Below, piece by piece: positions 1-6,485 of a DNA stretch of 10,710 nt. Origin of the DNA: Gammaproteobacteria bacterium (GTDB taxonomy: Bacteria > Pseudomonadota > Gammaproteobacteria > Steroidobacterales > Steroidobacteraceae); NCBI GenBank assembly GCA_030040525.1, contig JASHTN010000071.1:1-10710 (forward strand). The letters run 5' to 3'. Position 1 is the first letter of the stretch; each line of letters begins with the position of its first letter. The translations under genes and the position numbers were made by a program. Under the pieces are notes generated by a model. That model worked only from the letters and a program-made list of their open reading frames with translations, did not search any database and was not told where the DNA came from.

Positions 1-1362
1 CGCGATGCGGACTGGTGGGTGAGCGAGCGCGCGGTGGACGCGCTCGCCGAGATCGGCAGCAAGCGCGCCGTGCCGCGCCTGATGGAGATGCTGAAGGCGC
101 CGGCCAACGACAAGGCGACGCCGATCGTGGTGCGGGCGCTCGGCAAGCTCGGCGATGCGCAGCTGGTCGATACGCTGCTGCCGCTCATCGCGCGCCCCGA
201 GCGCGAGATCCGCATCGAGGCGATCCAGGCGCTGTCGCGGGTCGCGGACGAGAGCCGCGCCGAGCAGGTGCGCAGCGAGCTGCAGGCGCAGGCGGCCTCG
301 CCCGATCAGACGATCTCGCGCATGGCGGCGGCCGCAGTGACCGAGCTCAACAACCGCATCGCGGGCATCGCGACGCTCGGCTCTGCGGCCGCGCCGCCGA
401 TTCCCCCGCCCGCGCCCACCGGCGCGCACCCGCCGCAGAAGCCCGCGGAAGCGGCCAGGACGCTGCTGATCTCCGAGCAGGCGCTGCAGCAGGCGCAGAA
501 GCAGGCGGAAGCCGCCGCCCGGCTCGATATCCAGGTCCTCAAGCCCGGCGACATCATCGAGGGCCGCTACAAGTTCATCGACCGCATCGGGCGCGGCGCC
601 TTCGGCACCGTGCTGCTGATGGAGGACACGGTGGTCGACGAGCGGCTGATCCTGAAGTTCCTCAACCCCAACGTCTCGCAGGACGAGGAGGTGATGAAGC
701 GCTTCGTGCACGAGCTGCGCTACTCGCGCAAGATCACCCACAAGAACGTGATCCGCATCTACGACTTCCTCTATATCCAGGGGAATTACGCAATCTCGAT
801 GGAGTACTTCCCCTCGCACACGCTCGGCAGCGAGGTCGTGAACGACAAGCCCATCGAGCTCAAGCGCGCGCTGAAGTTCGCCATCGACATCTGCACCGGG
901 ATGACGGTCGCGCATCAGGTCGGGATCGTGCACCGCGACCTGAAGCCCGCCAATGTGCTCATCAACCAGGAGGGGCTGCTGAAGATCGTCGACTTCGGCG
1001 TCGCCGCCGCGCAGCGCGAGGGCGATACGCAGCTCACCAAGACCGGCTACGTGATCGGCTCGCCGAAGTACATGGCGCCCGAGCAGATCCTCGGCAAGAA
1101 AGTCGACGAGCGCGCCGACATCTACGCGCTCGGCGTCATCATGTACGAGATGATGACCGGTGTGCCGCCGTATTCGCGCGGCGACCACATGTCGGTCATG
1201 TACCAGCACGTGCAGGGCAAGGCGCGCTCTCCCCAGGAGGTCAATGGGACGCTGCCGCCCGGGCTCGCCGACCTCATCATGAAGGCGATGGCGGTCGACA
1301 AGGCGCGGCGCCCCCAGTCCATGGGCGAGCTCAGCACCGCGCTCGAGCGGTACCTGAATTGA
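1..1362 (+). CDS. HEAT-repeat Ser/Thr protein kinase, 5' end outside window
   Basis: This is a eukaryotic-type (Hanks) serine/threonine kinase with helical HEAT repeats in front; 453 residues are visible. The frame is open to base 1 and the first residues (DADWWV) read like the start of a HEAT helix, so the gene begins upstream and the GTG at 19 is probably internal. Numbering from base 1, residues 1-120 hold about three to four HEAT helix pairs, 120-180 a Pro/Ala/Gln linker, and 185-453 a complete kinase domain. Visible kinase motifs are the glycine loop GRGAFG (197-202), ATP lysine K219, catalytic HRDLKPAN (D313), DFG (331) and APE. All key residues are present, so it should be active. No membrane segment is seen in this part. 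HEAT repeats usually bind proteins. Its substrate is unknown; the two downstream pilus ATPases make type IV pili a reasonable guess. The family call is very secure, the role is not. Confidence 0.9.
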   Translation, partial: RDADWWVSERAVDALAEIGSKRAVPRLMEMLKAPANDKATPIVVRALGKLGDAQLVDTLLPLIARPEREIRIEAIQALSRVADESRAEQVRSELQAQAASPDQTISRMAAAAVTELNNRIAGIATLGSAAAPPIPPPAPTGAHPPQKPAEAARTLLISEQALQQAQKQAEAAARLDIQVLKPGDIIEGRYKFIDRIGRGAFGTVLLMEDTVVDERLILKFLNPNVSQDEEVMKRFVHELRYSRKITHKNVIRIYDFLYIQGNYAISMEYFPSHTLGSEVVNDKPIELKRALKFAIDICTGMTVAHQVGIVHRDLKPANVLINQEGLLKIVDFGVAAAQREGDTQLTKTGYVIGSPKYMAPEQILGKKVDERADIYALGVIMYEMMTGVPPYSRGDHMSVMYQHVQGKARSPQEVNGTLPPGLADLIMKAMAVDKARRPQSMGELSTALERYLN

Positions 1363-1452
1363 GGCCCTCTCGCGCCCGCGCGGCCCCGGCCCCCCACCCC
1401 GGCCTCCCGGACTGGATTCGACGCCGCGGCGCGGGGGGCGGTGCCCGACTGC

Positions 1453-1480
1453 TTGCCAAAGTTCGTGCGTTACGTCAAAT
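1453..1480 (+). promoter_or_regulatory. possible sigma-70 promoter for the pilT pair
   Basis: TTGCCA (1453-1458) matches five of six bases of a -35 box. TCAAAT (1475-1480) matches four of six of a -10 box, with a 16-base gap. It lies in the AT-richer part of the kinase-pilT spacer. Transcription would start near 1487, just before a stable hairpin. The inverted repeat CGTCA-6 bases-TGACG (1473-1488) overlaps the -10 box and could be an operator. This is a by-eye match only. Confidence 0.3.
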
Positions 1481-1488
1481 TTCTGACG
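1473..1488. promoter_or_regulatory. inverted repeat CGTCA-N6-TGACG, possible operator
   Basis: Perfect 5-base arms are separated by AATTTC, in the spacer before the first pilT gene and overlapping the proposed -10 box. The size and placement suit a dimeric repressor site. No known regulator can be named from it. Confidence 0.25.
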
Positions 1489-1492
1489 ACAA

Positions 1493-1528
1493 GCTGTTGA
1501 TCCTCTTGCCCATTTCGGGCAAAACAGC
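1493..1528 (+). promoter_or_regulatory. bulged hairpin in the pilT leader
   Basis: Two nested perfect stems are visible. The outer one is GCTGTT (1493-1498) with AACAGC (1523-1528). The inner one is TTGCCC (1506-1511) with GGGCAA (1517-1522), around the loop ATTTC. The right-hand arms are contiguous. The left arms are split by a 7-base bulge, GATCCTC (1499-1505). This gives 12 base pairs in 36 bases. No T-run follows, so it is not an ordinary terminator. The bulge could pair with the G-run (about 1549-1553) just before the TTG start, which would make it a translational control element. That function is inference. Confidence 0.4.
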
Positions 1529-1560
1529 CTGATTCAGAGTCTGCGGCTCGGGGGTAAGGC

Positions 1561-2694
1561 TTGGCACGCATCGATGCGTTCCTGAAGCTCGGCACACAGC
1601 AGGGCTGCTCGGACGTGCACCTGGCAGTCGGGGTGCCGCCGATGCTGCGCATGCACGGCGACCTGCTGCCGATCAAGTTCCGCGATCTGCGCGCGGTTGA
1701 GCTCGAGGGCTACATCGCCGAGATCCTGACGCGCTCGCAGACCGAGCACTTCGCCACCGGGCAGGACCTGGACTTCTCGTACGTGTCCGCCGAGGGCGGT
1801 CGCTTCCGCGTCAACGTCTACCGCAAGGAGACCGGCATCGGCGCCACCTTCCGCTCGATTCCCGCCGATGTGCCGACCCTGGAGAAGCTGCAGCTGCCGC
1901 CGATCGTCACCAAGCTCTGCGACTTCCACCAGGGCATGGTGCTGGTGACCGGCTCGACCGGCACCGGCAAATCGACGACGCTGGCGGCGATGATCGATCA
2001 CCTCAACTCGACCCGCAAACTCAACATCATCAGCCTCGAGGACCCGATCGAGTTCGTGCACCCGAGCAAGATGAGCCAGGTGATCCAGCGCGAGCTCGGC
2101 ACGCACATTCCGAGCTTCGCGGAGGGGGTGCGCGCGGCGATGCGCGAGGACCCGGACGTGATCCTGGTCGGCGAGCTGCGTGATGCCGAGACCATCTCCA
2201 TGGCGATGACCGCGGCGGAAACCGGGCATCTGGTGCTCGGCACCCTCCACACCACCGGCGCCGTCAAGACCATCGACCGCATCATCGATGCGCTGCCGGT
2301 CGAGGAGCGCGAGCAGACCAAGAGCTTCCTCGCCCAGAGCCTGCTGGCAGTGGTCACGCAGGTGCTGATCAAGACCGCGGATGCGCACGGCCGGCGCGCG
2401 ATCTGCGAGGTGCTGGTGATGACCAAGGCGATCGCCAAGCTCATCCAGACCGAGCAGACCCACCAGATCCCGAGCCAGCTGCAGATGGGGCGCGATCTCG
2501 GGATGCAGCTGCTCGACCAGGCGCTGCTCGCCGCCATCAACGCCCGCACCATCGACCCGGACGACGCCTACAACTACGCCAGCGAGAAGCGCGCCTTCCA
2601 GAAGTTCGTCACCGACACCAGCATGCTGCCGAAGCTCGAGGCCACCGGCCCCGTAGCCGCGCCCGCGCGCCCGGCGGCCGGCTCGAGCGGCTGA
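1561..2694 (+). CDS. pilT: PilT-family type IV pilus retraction ATPase, copy 1
   Basis: This is a hexameric secretion-type ATPase that acts at the inner-membrane base of type IV pili and powers pilus depolymerisation and twitching. The protein has 377 residues. An N-terminal PAS-like domain (about 1-115) precedes a RecA-like core with Walker A GSTGTGKST (131-139, K137), the Asp box EDPIEFVH, Walker B DVILVGELRD (199-208) and the His box GTLHTTGAVKTIDR. The TTG start is supported by an in-frame TAA two codons upstream and by the match of its first residues (ARIDAFL) to the MAQIDAYL start of the next gene; no ATG lies nearby. Against PilT and the second copy it has about 25 extra C-terminal residues, and the PilT AIRNLIRE motif is altered to AIAKLIQT. 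It could therefore be a PilU- or PilT2-like accessory motor rather than classical PilT. Confidence 0.9.
   Translation: MARIDAFLKLGTQQGCSDVHLAVGVPPMLRMHGDLLPIKFRDLRAVELEGYIAEILTRSQTEHFATGQDLDFSYVSAEGGRFRVNVYRKETGIGATFRSIPADVPTLEKLQLPPIVTKLCDFHQGMVLVTGSTGTGKSTTLAAMIDHLNSTRKLNIISLEDPIEFVHPSKMSQVIQRELGTHIPSFAEGVRAAMREDPDVILVGELRDAETISMAMTAAETGHLVLGTLHTTGAVKTIDRIIDALPVEEREQTKSFLAQSLLAVVTQVLIKTADAHGRRAICEVLVMTKAIAKLIQTEQTHQIPSQLQMGRDLGMQLLDQALLAAINARTIDPDDAYNYASEKRAFQKFVTDTSMLPKLEATGPVAAPARPAAGSSG
1566..1579. repeat. 14-base perfect palindrome over codons 2-7 of pilT copy 1
   Basis: ACGCATCGATGCGT is a perfect palindrome starting five bases into the gene. One palindrome of this length is expected roughly by chance in a window this size, so its position next to the start codon is the only reason to record it. 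It could be a protein-binding site or have no function. Confidence 0.3.
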
Positions 2695-2712
2695 AGCCGC
2701 CTGGCCCGACAC

Positions 2713-3774
2713 ATGGCCCAGATCGACGCCTACCTGATCGAAGTGCTGGACAGGCGCGGCTCGGACCTGCATTTCATCGCCGGTGACCCGCCGCGCATCC
2801 GCGTGCACGGCGACCTGACGCCGCTCAAGCCCGAGAAGCTGGCCGCCGAAGCCGTCAAGCAGTCGCTCTACGAGATCATGCCGAAGGCCGCGCTCGAGCG
2901 CTTCGAGTCCAAGGACGGCGCCGACTTCGCCTACACGCTCGAGGGCCGGGGGCGCTTCCGCGTCAACGTCATGCGGCACCTGAACGGCATGGGATCCGTG
3001 TGCCGCGCGATTCCCTCCAAGGCGCTGACGCTCGAGGAGCTGAAGCTCCCGGAGGCAGTGCGGCAGATGTGCCGCGCCAACAACGGGCTGATCCTCGTCA
3101 CCGGCAAGACCGGCTCGGGCAAGTCGACGACTCTCGCCGCGATGATCGACGACATCAACCGCCGCGTGCAGGGCCACATCCTCACCGTCGAGGATCCGAT
3201 CGAGTTCGTGCACGAGAGAAGGAGCTGCCTGATCAGTCAGCGCGAGATCGGCGTGCACAGTCCGAGTTTCGCGGCCGCGCTGCACTCGGCCCTGCGCGAG
3301 GACCCGGACGTGATCCTGGTCGGCGAGCTGCGCGACCTCGAGACCATGAGCATCGCGGTGACAGCCGCGGAGATGGGCATTCTCGTCATGGGCACGCTGC
3401 ACACCAACGGTGCCGCCCAGACGGTCGACCGCATGGTGAACGTCTTCCCCGCCGACAAGCAGTCGCATGTGCGCACCATGCTGTCGACCTCGCTCCGCGG
3501 GGTCGTCTCGCAGCAGCTGCTGCAGCGCGCCGACAAGCAGGGCCGCGTCGCGGCGCTCGAGATCCTGGTGAATACCCCGGCCGCCGCCAACCTGATCCGC
3601 CAGGGCAAGCTCGATCAGCTCGAGAACACCATGCAGGCGGGCGGCGCGTTCGGCATGCGCACCATGGATACCGCGATCGAGCAGCTGCTGCACCAGCGCC
3701 TGATCACCGGCAAGGAGGCCTACAAGAAAGGCATCAACAAGGCGAAGTTCGAGGAGCTGAAGGATTCCGGCTGA
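2713..3774 (+). CDS. pilT: PilT-family type IV pilus retraction ATPase, copy 2
   Basis: This is a second retraction-type ATPase, 353 residues long, close to the usual PilT length (about 344-350). Walker A GKTGSGKST begins at residue 131 (K137) and Walker B DVILVGELRD at 199, exactly the positions in the preceding gene, so the two are collinear paralogues. Also visible are the Asp box EDPIEFVHERR, the QREIG motif, the His box GTLHTNGAAQTVDR, and a C-terminal AAANLIRQ where classical PilT has AIRNLIRE. The ATG is 18 bases after the previous stop, so both are probably on one mRNA. Tandem pilT-pilU pairs are common in Proteobacteria, where the second needs the first to work. Here, by length and core motifs, the second looks closer to classical PilT. 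The family is certain; which paralogue is PilT and which PilU is open. Confidence 0.9.
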   Translation: MAQIDAYLIEVLDRRGSDLHFIAGDPPRIRVHGDLTPLKPEKLAAEAVKQSLYEIMPKAALERFESKDGADFAYTLEGRGRFRVNVMRHLNGMGSVCRAIPSKALTLEELKLPEAVRQMCRANNGLILVTGKTGSGKSTTLAAMIDDINRRVQGHILTVEDPIEFVHERRSCLISQREIGVHSPSFAAALHSALREDPDVILVGELRDLETMSIAVTAAEMGILVMGTLHTNGAAQTVDRMVNVFPADKQSHVRTMLSTSLRGVVSQQLLQRADKQGRVAALEILVNTPAAANLIRQGKLDQLENTMQAGGAFGMRTMDTAIEQLLHQRLITGKEAYKKGINKAKFEELKDSG

Positions 3775-3806
3775 AGCCGCGCGGTACGCCGGCTGCGAGC
3801 TCCCTG

Positions 3807-3812
3807 TAAACT
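3807..3812 (+). promoter_or_regulatory. possible -10 box just before metG
   Basis: TAAACT ends six bases before the metG ATG, in the 44-base gap after the second pilT gene. If used, transcription would begin at or within a base or two of the ATG, giving a leaderless message. This fits the lack of a clear Shine-Dalgarno sequence (AGCCGG precedes the ATG). No good -35 box is visible. Confidence 0.22.
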
Positions 3813-3818
3813 AGCCGG

Positions 3819-5912
3819 ATGCCCCGGCGGATCTTCGTCACCACGGCGCTGCCCTACGCCAACGGCCCGTTCCACATCGGGCACATCATGGAGTACATCC
3901 AGGCGGACATCTGGGTGCGCTTCCAGAGAATGCAGGGTCAGCAGGTGCATTTCGTCTGCGCGGACGACGCCCACGGCGCCCCCATCATGCTCAAGGCGGA
4001 GGCCGAGGGGATCAGCCCGCAGCAGCTGGTTGCGCGCGTCGCCGCCGACCGGCCGCGCTATCTCCAGGGCTTTCACCTCAGCTTCGATCACTGGCACTCG
4101 ACGGATTCCCCGGAGAACACGCGCCTGTCGCAGGACATCTACGCGCGCCTCAAGGCGGCCGGCCTCATCTACCGCAAGTCGGTCGAGCAGTTCTTCGACC
4201 CGCTCAAGGGCATGTTCCTGCCCGACCGCTACGTCAAGGGCGAGTGCCCGAACTGCCATTCGCCGGATCAGTACGGCGATGCCTGCGAGGTGTGCGGCAC
4301 GGTGTATGCCCCCACCGACCTCATCGATCCGTACTCCGCGCTCACGGGCGCGAAGCCGCTGCTCAAGGCGTCCGAGCACCTGTTCTTCCGCCTCTCCGAC
4401 CCGCGCTGCGTCGCCTTCCTCGAGGACTGGCTCGGCACCCCGGGGAGGCTGCAGCCGCAGGTCGTCAACAAGGCGCGCGAGTGGCTCGCGGGCAGCGGCG
4501 CGCAGGCGCTCGCCGACTGGGACATCTCGCGCGACGCCCCCTACTTCGGCATTCCGATCCCGGATGCGCCCGGCAAGTACTTCTACGTCTGGCTGGACGC
4601 GCCGATCGGCTACCTTGCCGCCCTCGAGAGCTACTTCGAGAGCGGCAAGGCCGCCGCCAACGGCGAGCCGCGCAGCTTCGAGCAATTCCTCGCCGCCCCG
4701 GACACCGAGCAGATCCACTTCATCGGCAAGGACATCATCTACTTCCACACGCTGTTCTGGCCGGCGATGCTGCGCTTTGCGGGTCCGCCGTACCGGGTTC
4801 CCGCGCACGTGTATGTTCATGGCTTCATTACCGTCTCGGGCGCGAAGATGTCGAAATCGCGTGGCACGGGCCTGAGCCCGCTGCGCTACCTCGAGATCGG
4901 CATGGACGCCGAGTGGCTGCGCTACTTTCTCGCCGCCAGACTCAACGGCAGCGTCGAGGACCTGGACTTCAATCCGGATGATTTCGTCGCACGCGTCAAC
5001 AGCGATCTGATCGGCAAGTACGTCAACATCGCGAGCCGCGCCGCGAGCTTCATCACCCGCAGTTTCAACGGCGAGCTGAAGTTCAGCGGCGACACGCGCG
5101 AGCTCGTCCGGGCCGCGGGCGACACTGCGGCTCTCGTTCAGAAGAGCTACGAGAACCGCGAGTTCGGCAGGGCGATGCGCGACATCATGGCGTTCGCCGA
5201 TCGCATCAACCAGGAATTCGACGCGCGCAAGCCCTGGGTGCTGGCACGCGAGCAGAGCCGCGCGGGCGAGCTGCAGGACGTGTGCTCGCGCGCGCTCTAC
5301 GGCTTCAAGCTCCTGTCGGTGCTGCTCACGCCGGTGCTGCCGGCGGTGAGCGGGCGGGTCGCGCGCGGGCTCTTCGGGCTCGACCGCGGCTTCGTCTGGA
5401 GCGACGCTCAGGTGTTACCCGATCGTATCAACCCCTACGAGCACCTCATGACACGCGTGGATCCCAGGCAGCTCGATGCCCTGTTCGACAGCGGTGTGCC
5501 CGGAGCGCCGGCGGCAAACGCCGCCGCGGCAACTCCCGCCGCCGCAACCGCCGCCGCCGCGACTGCCGCGGCGGCCTCCGGCAACACCGTGCTCTCGATC
5601 GACGAGTTCCGCAGGATCGAGCTGCGCGTTGCGCGCATCGTCAGGGCGGAGACCATCGACGGCGCCGACAAGCTGCTGAAGCTCACGCTCGATCTCGGCA
5701 CCGAGACCCGCACGGTGTTTGCCGGCATCAAGTCGGCCTACGACCCGGCGTCGCTCACCGGGCGCCTCACCGTCGTGGTCGCCAATCTCGCGCCCCGCAA
5801 GATGAAGTTCGGGGTCTCCGAGGGCATGGTGCTGGCGGCGAGCGGTGAGGGACAGGGGCCGTTCCTGCTGTCGGCGGATGCCGGGGCGACGCCCGGCATG
5901 AGAATCACCTGA
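3819..5912 (+). CDS. metG: methionyl-tRNA synthetase
   Basis: MetG charges tRNA-Met with methionine using ATP, in the cytoplasm. The 697-residue protein is full length and of the E. coli type (677 residues). Class I signatures are HIGH (19-22) after LPYANGPF, and KMSKS (343-347). The zinc knuckle has cysteines at 143, 146, 156 and 159 (CPNC and CEVC). The anticodon-binding helical domain follows. The C-terminal tRNA-binding domain (about 590-697) is the EMAP/Trbp111-like dimerisation module. Between the last two lies an unusually Ala-rich linker (about 559-588), written in GCC/GCG/GCA-type codons, with the look of a slippage-prone repeat. The ATG fits because conserved residues begin right after it (RIFVTTALPYANG). 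The gene sits 44 bases after the second pilT gene and 29 bases before the RnfB-like gene. It is a housekeeping gene with no evident tie to pili. Confidence 0.98.
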   Translation: MPRRIFVTTALPYANGPFHIGHIMEYIQADIWVRFQRMQGQQVHFVCADDAHGAPIMLKAEAEGISPQQLVARVAADRPRYLQGFHLSFDHWHSTDSPENTRLSQDIYARLKAAGLIYRKSVEQFFDPLKGMFLPDRYVKGECPNCHSPDQYGDACEVCGTVYAPTDLIDPYSALTGAKPLLKASEHLFFRLSDPRCVAFLEDWLGTPGRLQPQVVNKAREWLAGSGAQALADWDISRDAPYFGIPIPDAPGKYFYVWLDAPIGYLAALESYFESGKAAANGEPRSFEQFLAAPDTEQIHFIGKDIIYFHTLFWPAMLRFAGPPYRVPAHVYVHGFITVSGAKMSKSRGTGLSPLRYLEIGMDAEWLRYFLAARLNGSVEDLDFNPDDFVARVNSDLIGKYVNIASRAASFITRSFNGELKFSGDTRELVRAAGDTAALVQKSYENREFGRAMRDIMAFADRINQEFDARKPWVLAREQSRAGELQDVCSRALYGFKLLSVLLTPVLPAVSGRVARGLFGLDRGFVWSDAQVLPDRINPYEHLMTRVDPRQLDALFDSGVPGAPAANAAAATPAAATAAAATAAAASGNTVLSIDEFRRIELRVARIVRAETIDGADKLLKLTLDLGTETRTVFAGIKSAYDPASLTGRLTVVVANLAPRKMKFGVSEGMVLAASGEGQGPFLLSADAGATPGMRIT

Positions 5913-5941
5913 GGCGCACCGCCGGCGCAGTCGCCCAGCCC

Positions 5942-6472
5942 ATGGCCACCGCGGACGACATCGATGCCCTGCTGCCGCAGACGCAGTGCACGCGCTGCGG
6001 CTATCCGGGATGCCGCCCGTACGCCGAGGCGATCGCGGCCGGAGAGGCGCCGATCAACCAGTGTCCCCCGGGCGGTGCCGCTACCATCGGCGCGCTCGCG
6101 AGGCTGCTCGGCACCGCGCCACTGCCCCTCAATCCCGCCAACGGCATCGAGGGCCCCGGGCTCGTGGCGCAGATCGACGAGGACGCCTGCATCGGCTGCG
6201 CGCGCTGCCTGCCGCCGTGCCCGGTCGATGCCATCGTCGGGACGCACCGGCAGATGCACACCGTGGTGCTGGCGCTGTGCACCGGCTGCGAGCTGTGCGT
6301 TGCGCCCTGCCCGGTCGATTGCATCCTCATGATGCCGCGGGCGAGTCTGCCCGCGGCGCCGCGTGAGCCGGCGCCGGCGCAGAACCGCGCGCGCTTCGCC
6401 GCCCACGGCGCGCGGCTCGGGCAACGTGCCGGCGAGCGTGCCGCGCTGGTGGCCGCGCGCAAACAGCTCTGA
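5942..6472 (+). CDS. rsxB: RnfB/RsxB-like iron-sulfur protein, soluble form
   Basis: The protein has 176 residues and three predicted [4Fe-4S] sites. The N-terminal Fe-S domain uses C16, C19, C24 and C41 (CTRCGYPGCRPYAEAI, then NQCPPGG). The two ferredoxin clusters use C83/86/89/93 and C113/116/119/123. The stretch from residue 8 on follows RnfB closely (DALLPQTQCTRCGYPGC, CPVDAIVGTHRQMHTV). What is missing is the N-terminal membrane helix of true RnfB: the protein begins about seven residues before the first conserved block. No rnfA, C, D, G or E lies on either side. It is therefore probably a soluble electron carrier rather than part of a sodium- or proton-pumping Rnf complex. The C-terminal 40 residues are Ala/Arg-rich and unlike E. 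coli RsxB. nth starts 13 bases downstream, matching the rsx-nth order in E. coli. The family is firm, the electron partner unknown. Confidence 0.9.
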   Translation: MATADDIDALLPQTQCTRCGYPGCRPYAEAIAAGEAPINQCPPGGAATIGALARLLGTAPLPLNPANGIEGPGLVAQIDEDACIGCARCLPPCPVDAIVGTHRQMHTVVLALCTGCELCVAPCPVDCILMMPRASLPAAPREPAPAQNRARFAAHGARLGQRAGERAALVAARKQL

Positions 6473-6485
6473 AGCGGTGCGCACC

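Noticed and set aside
1389..1439. Terminator after the kinase from a C-run (1389-1395) and a G-run (1433-1439)
   Set aside because: The 7-base stem has a 37-base loop and no T-run; it is more likely GC-skewed spacer.
15..1532. 505-codon + strand frame overlapping the kinase
   Set aside because: It is an Arg/Ala-rich out-of-frame product; the other frame carries a complete kinase domain.
1562..1578. Sigma-54 promoter TGGCACG...GATGC at the pilT start
   Set aside because: The GG and GC pairs are 11 bases apart rather than 10, and the site lies inside the first codons, so it could not drive the full gene.
1534..3693. 719-codon open frame on the minus strand across both pilT genes
   Set aside because: It is an antisense shadow of GC-rich genes. 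Its repeated motifs arise because the two pilT genes are paralogues; the protein is His/Arg/Asp-rich with no recognisable domain.
3720..4820. 366-codon minus-strand frame opposite metG
   Set aside because: It is a low-complexity antisense product; metG with all synthetase motifs occupies the + strand.
6363..6485. Longer nth starting at 6363
   Set aside because: The added 41 residues are Arg/Ser-rich, overlap the RnfB-like gene and do not belong to the Nth fold; the ATG at 6486 fits the family.
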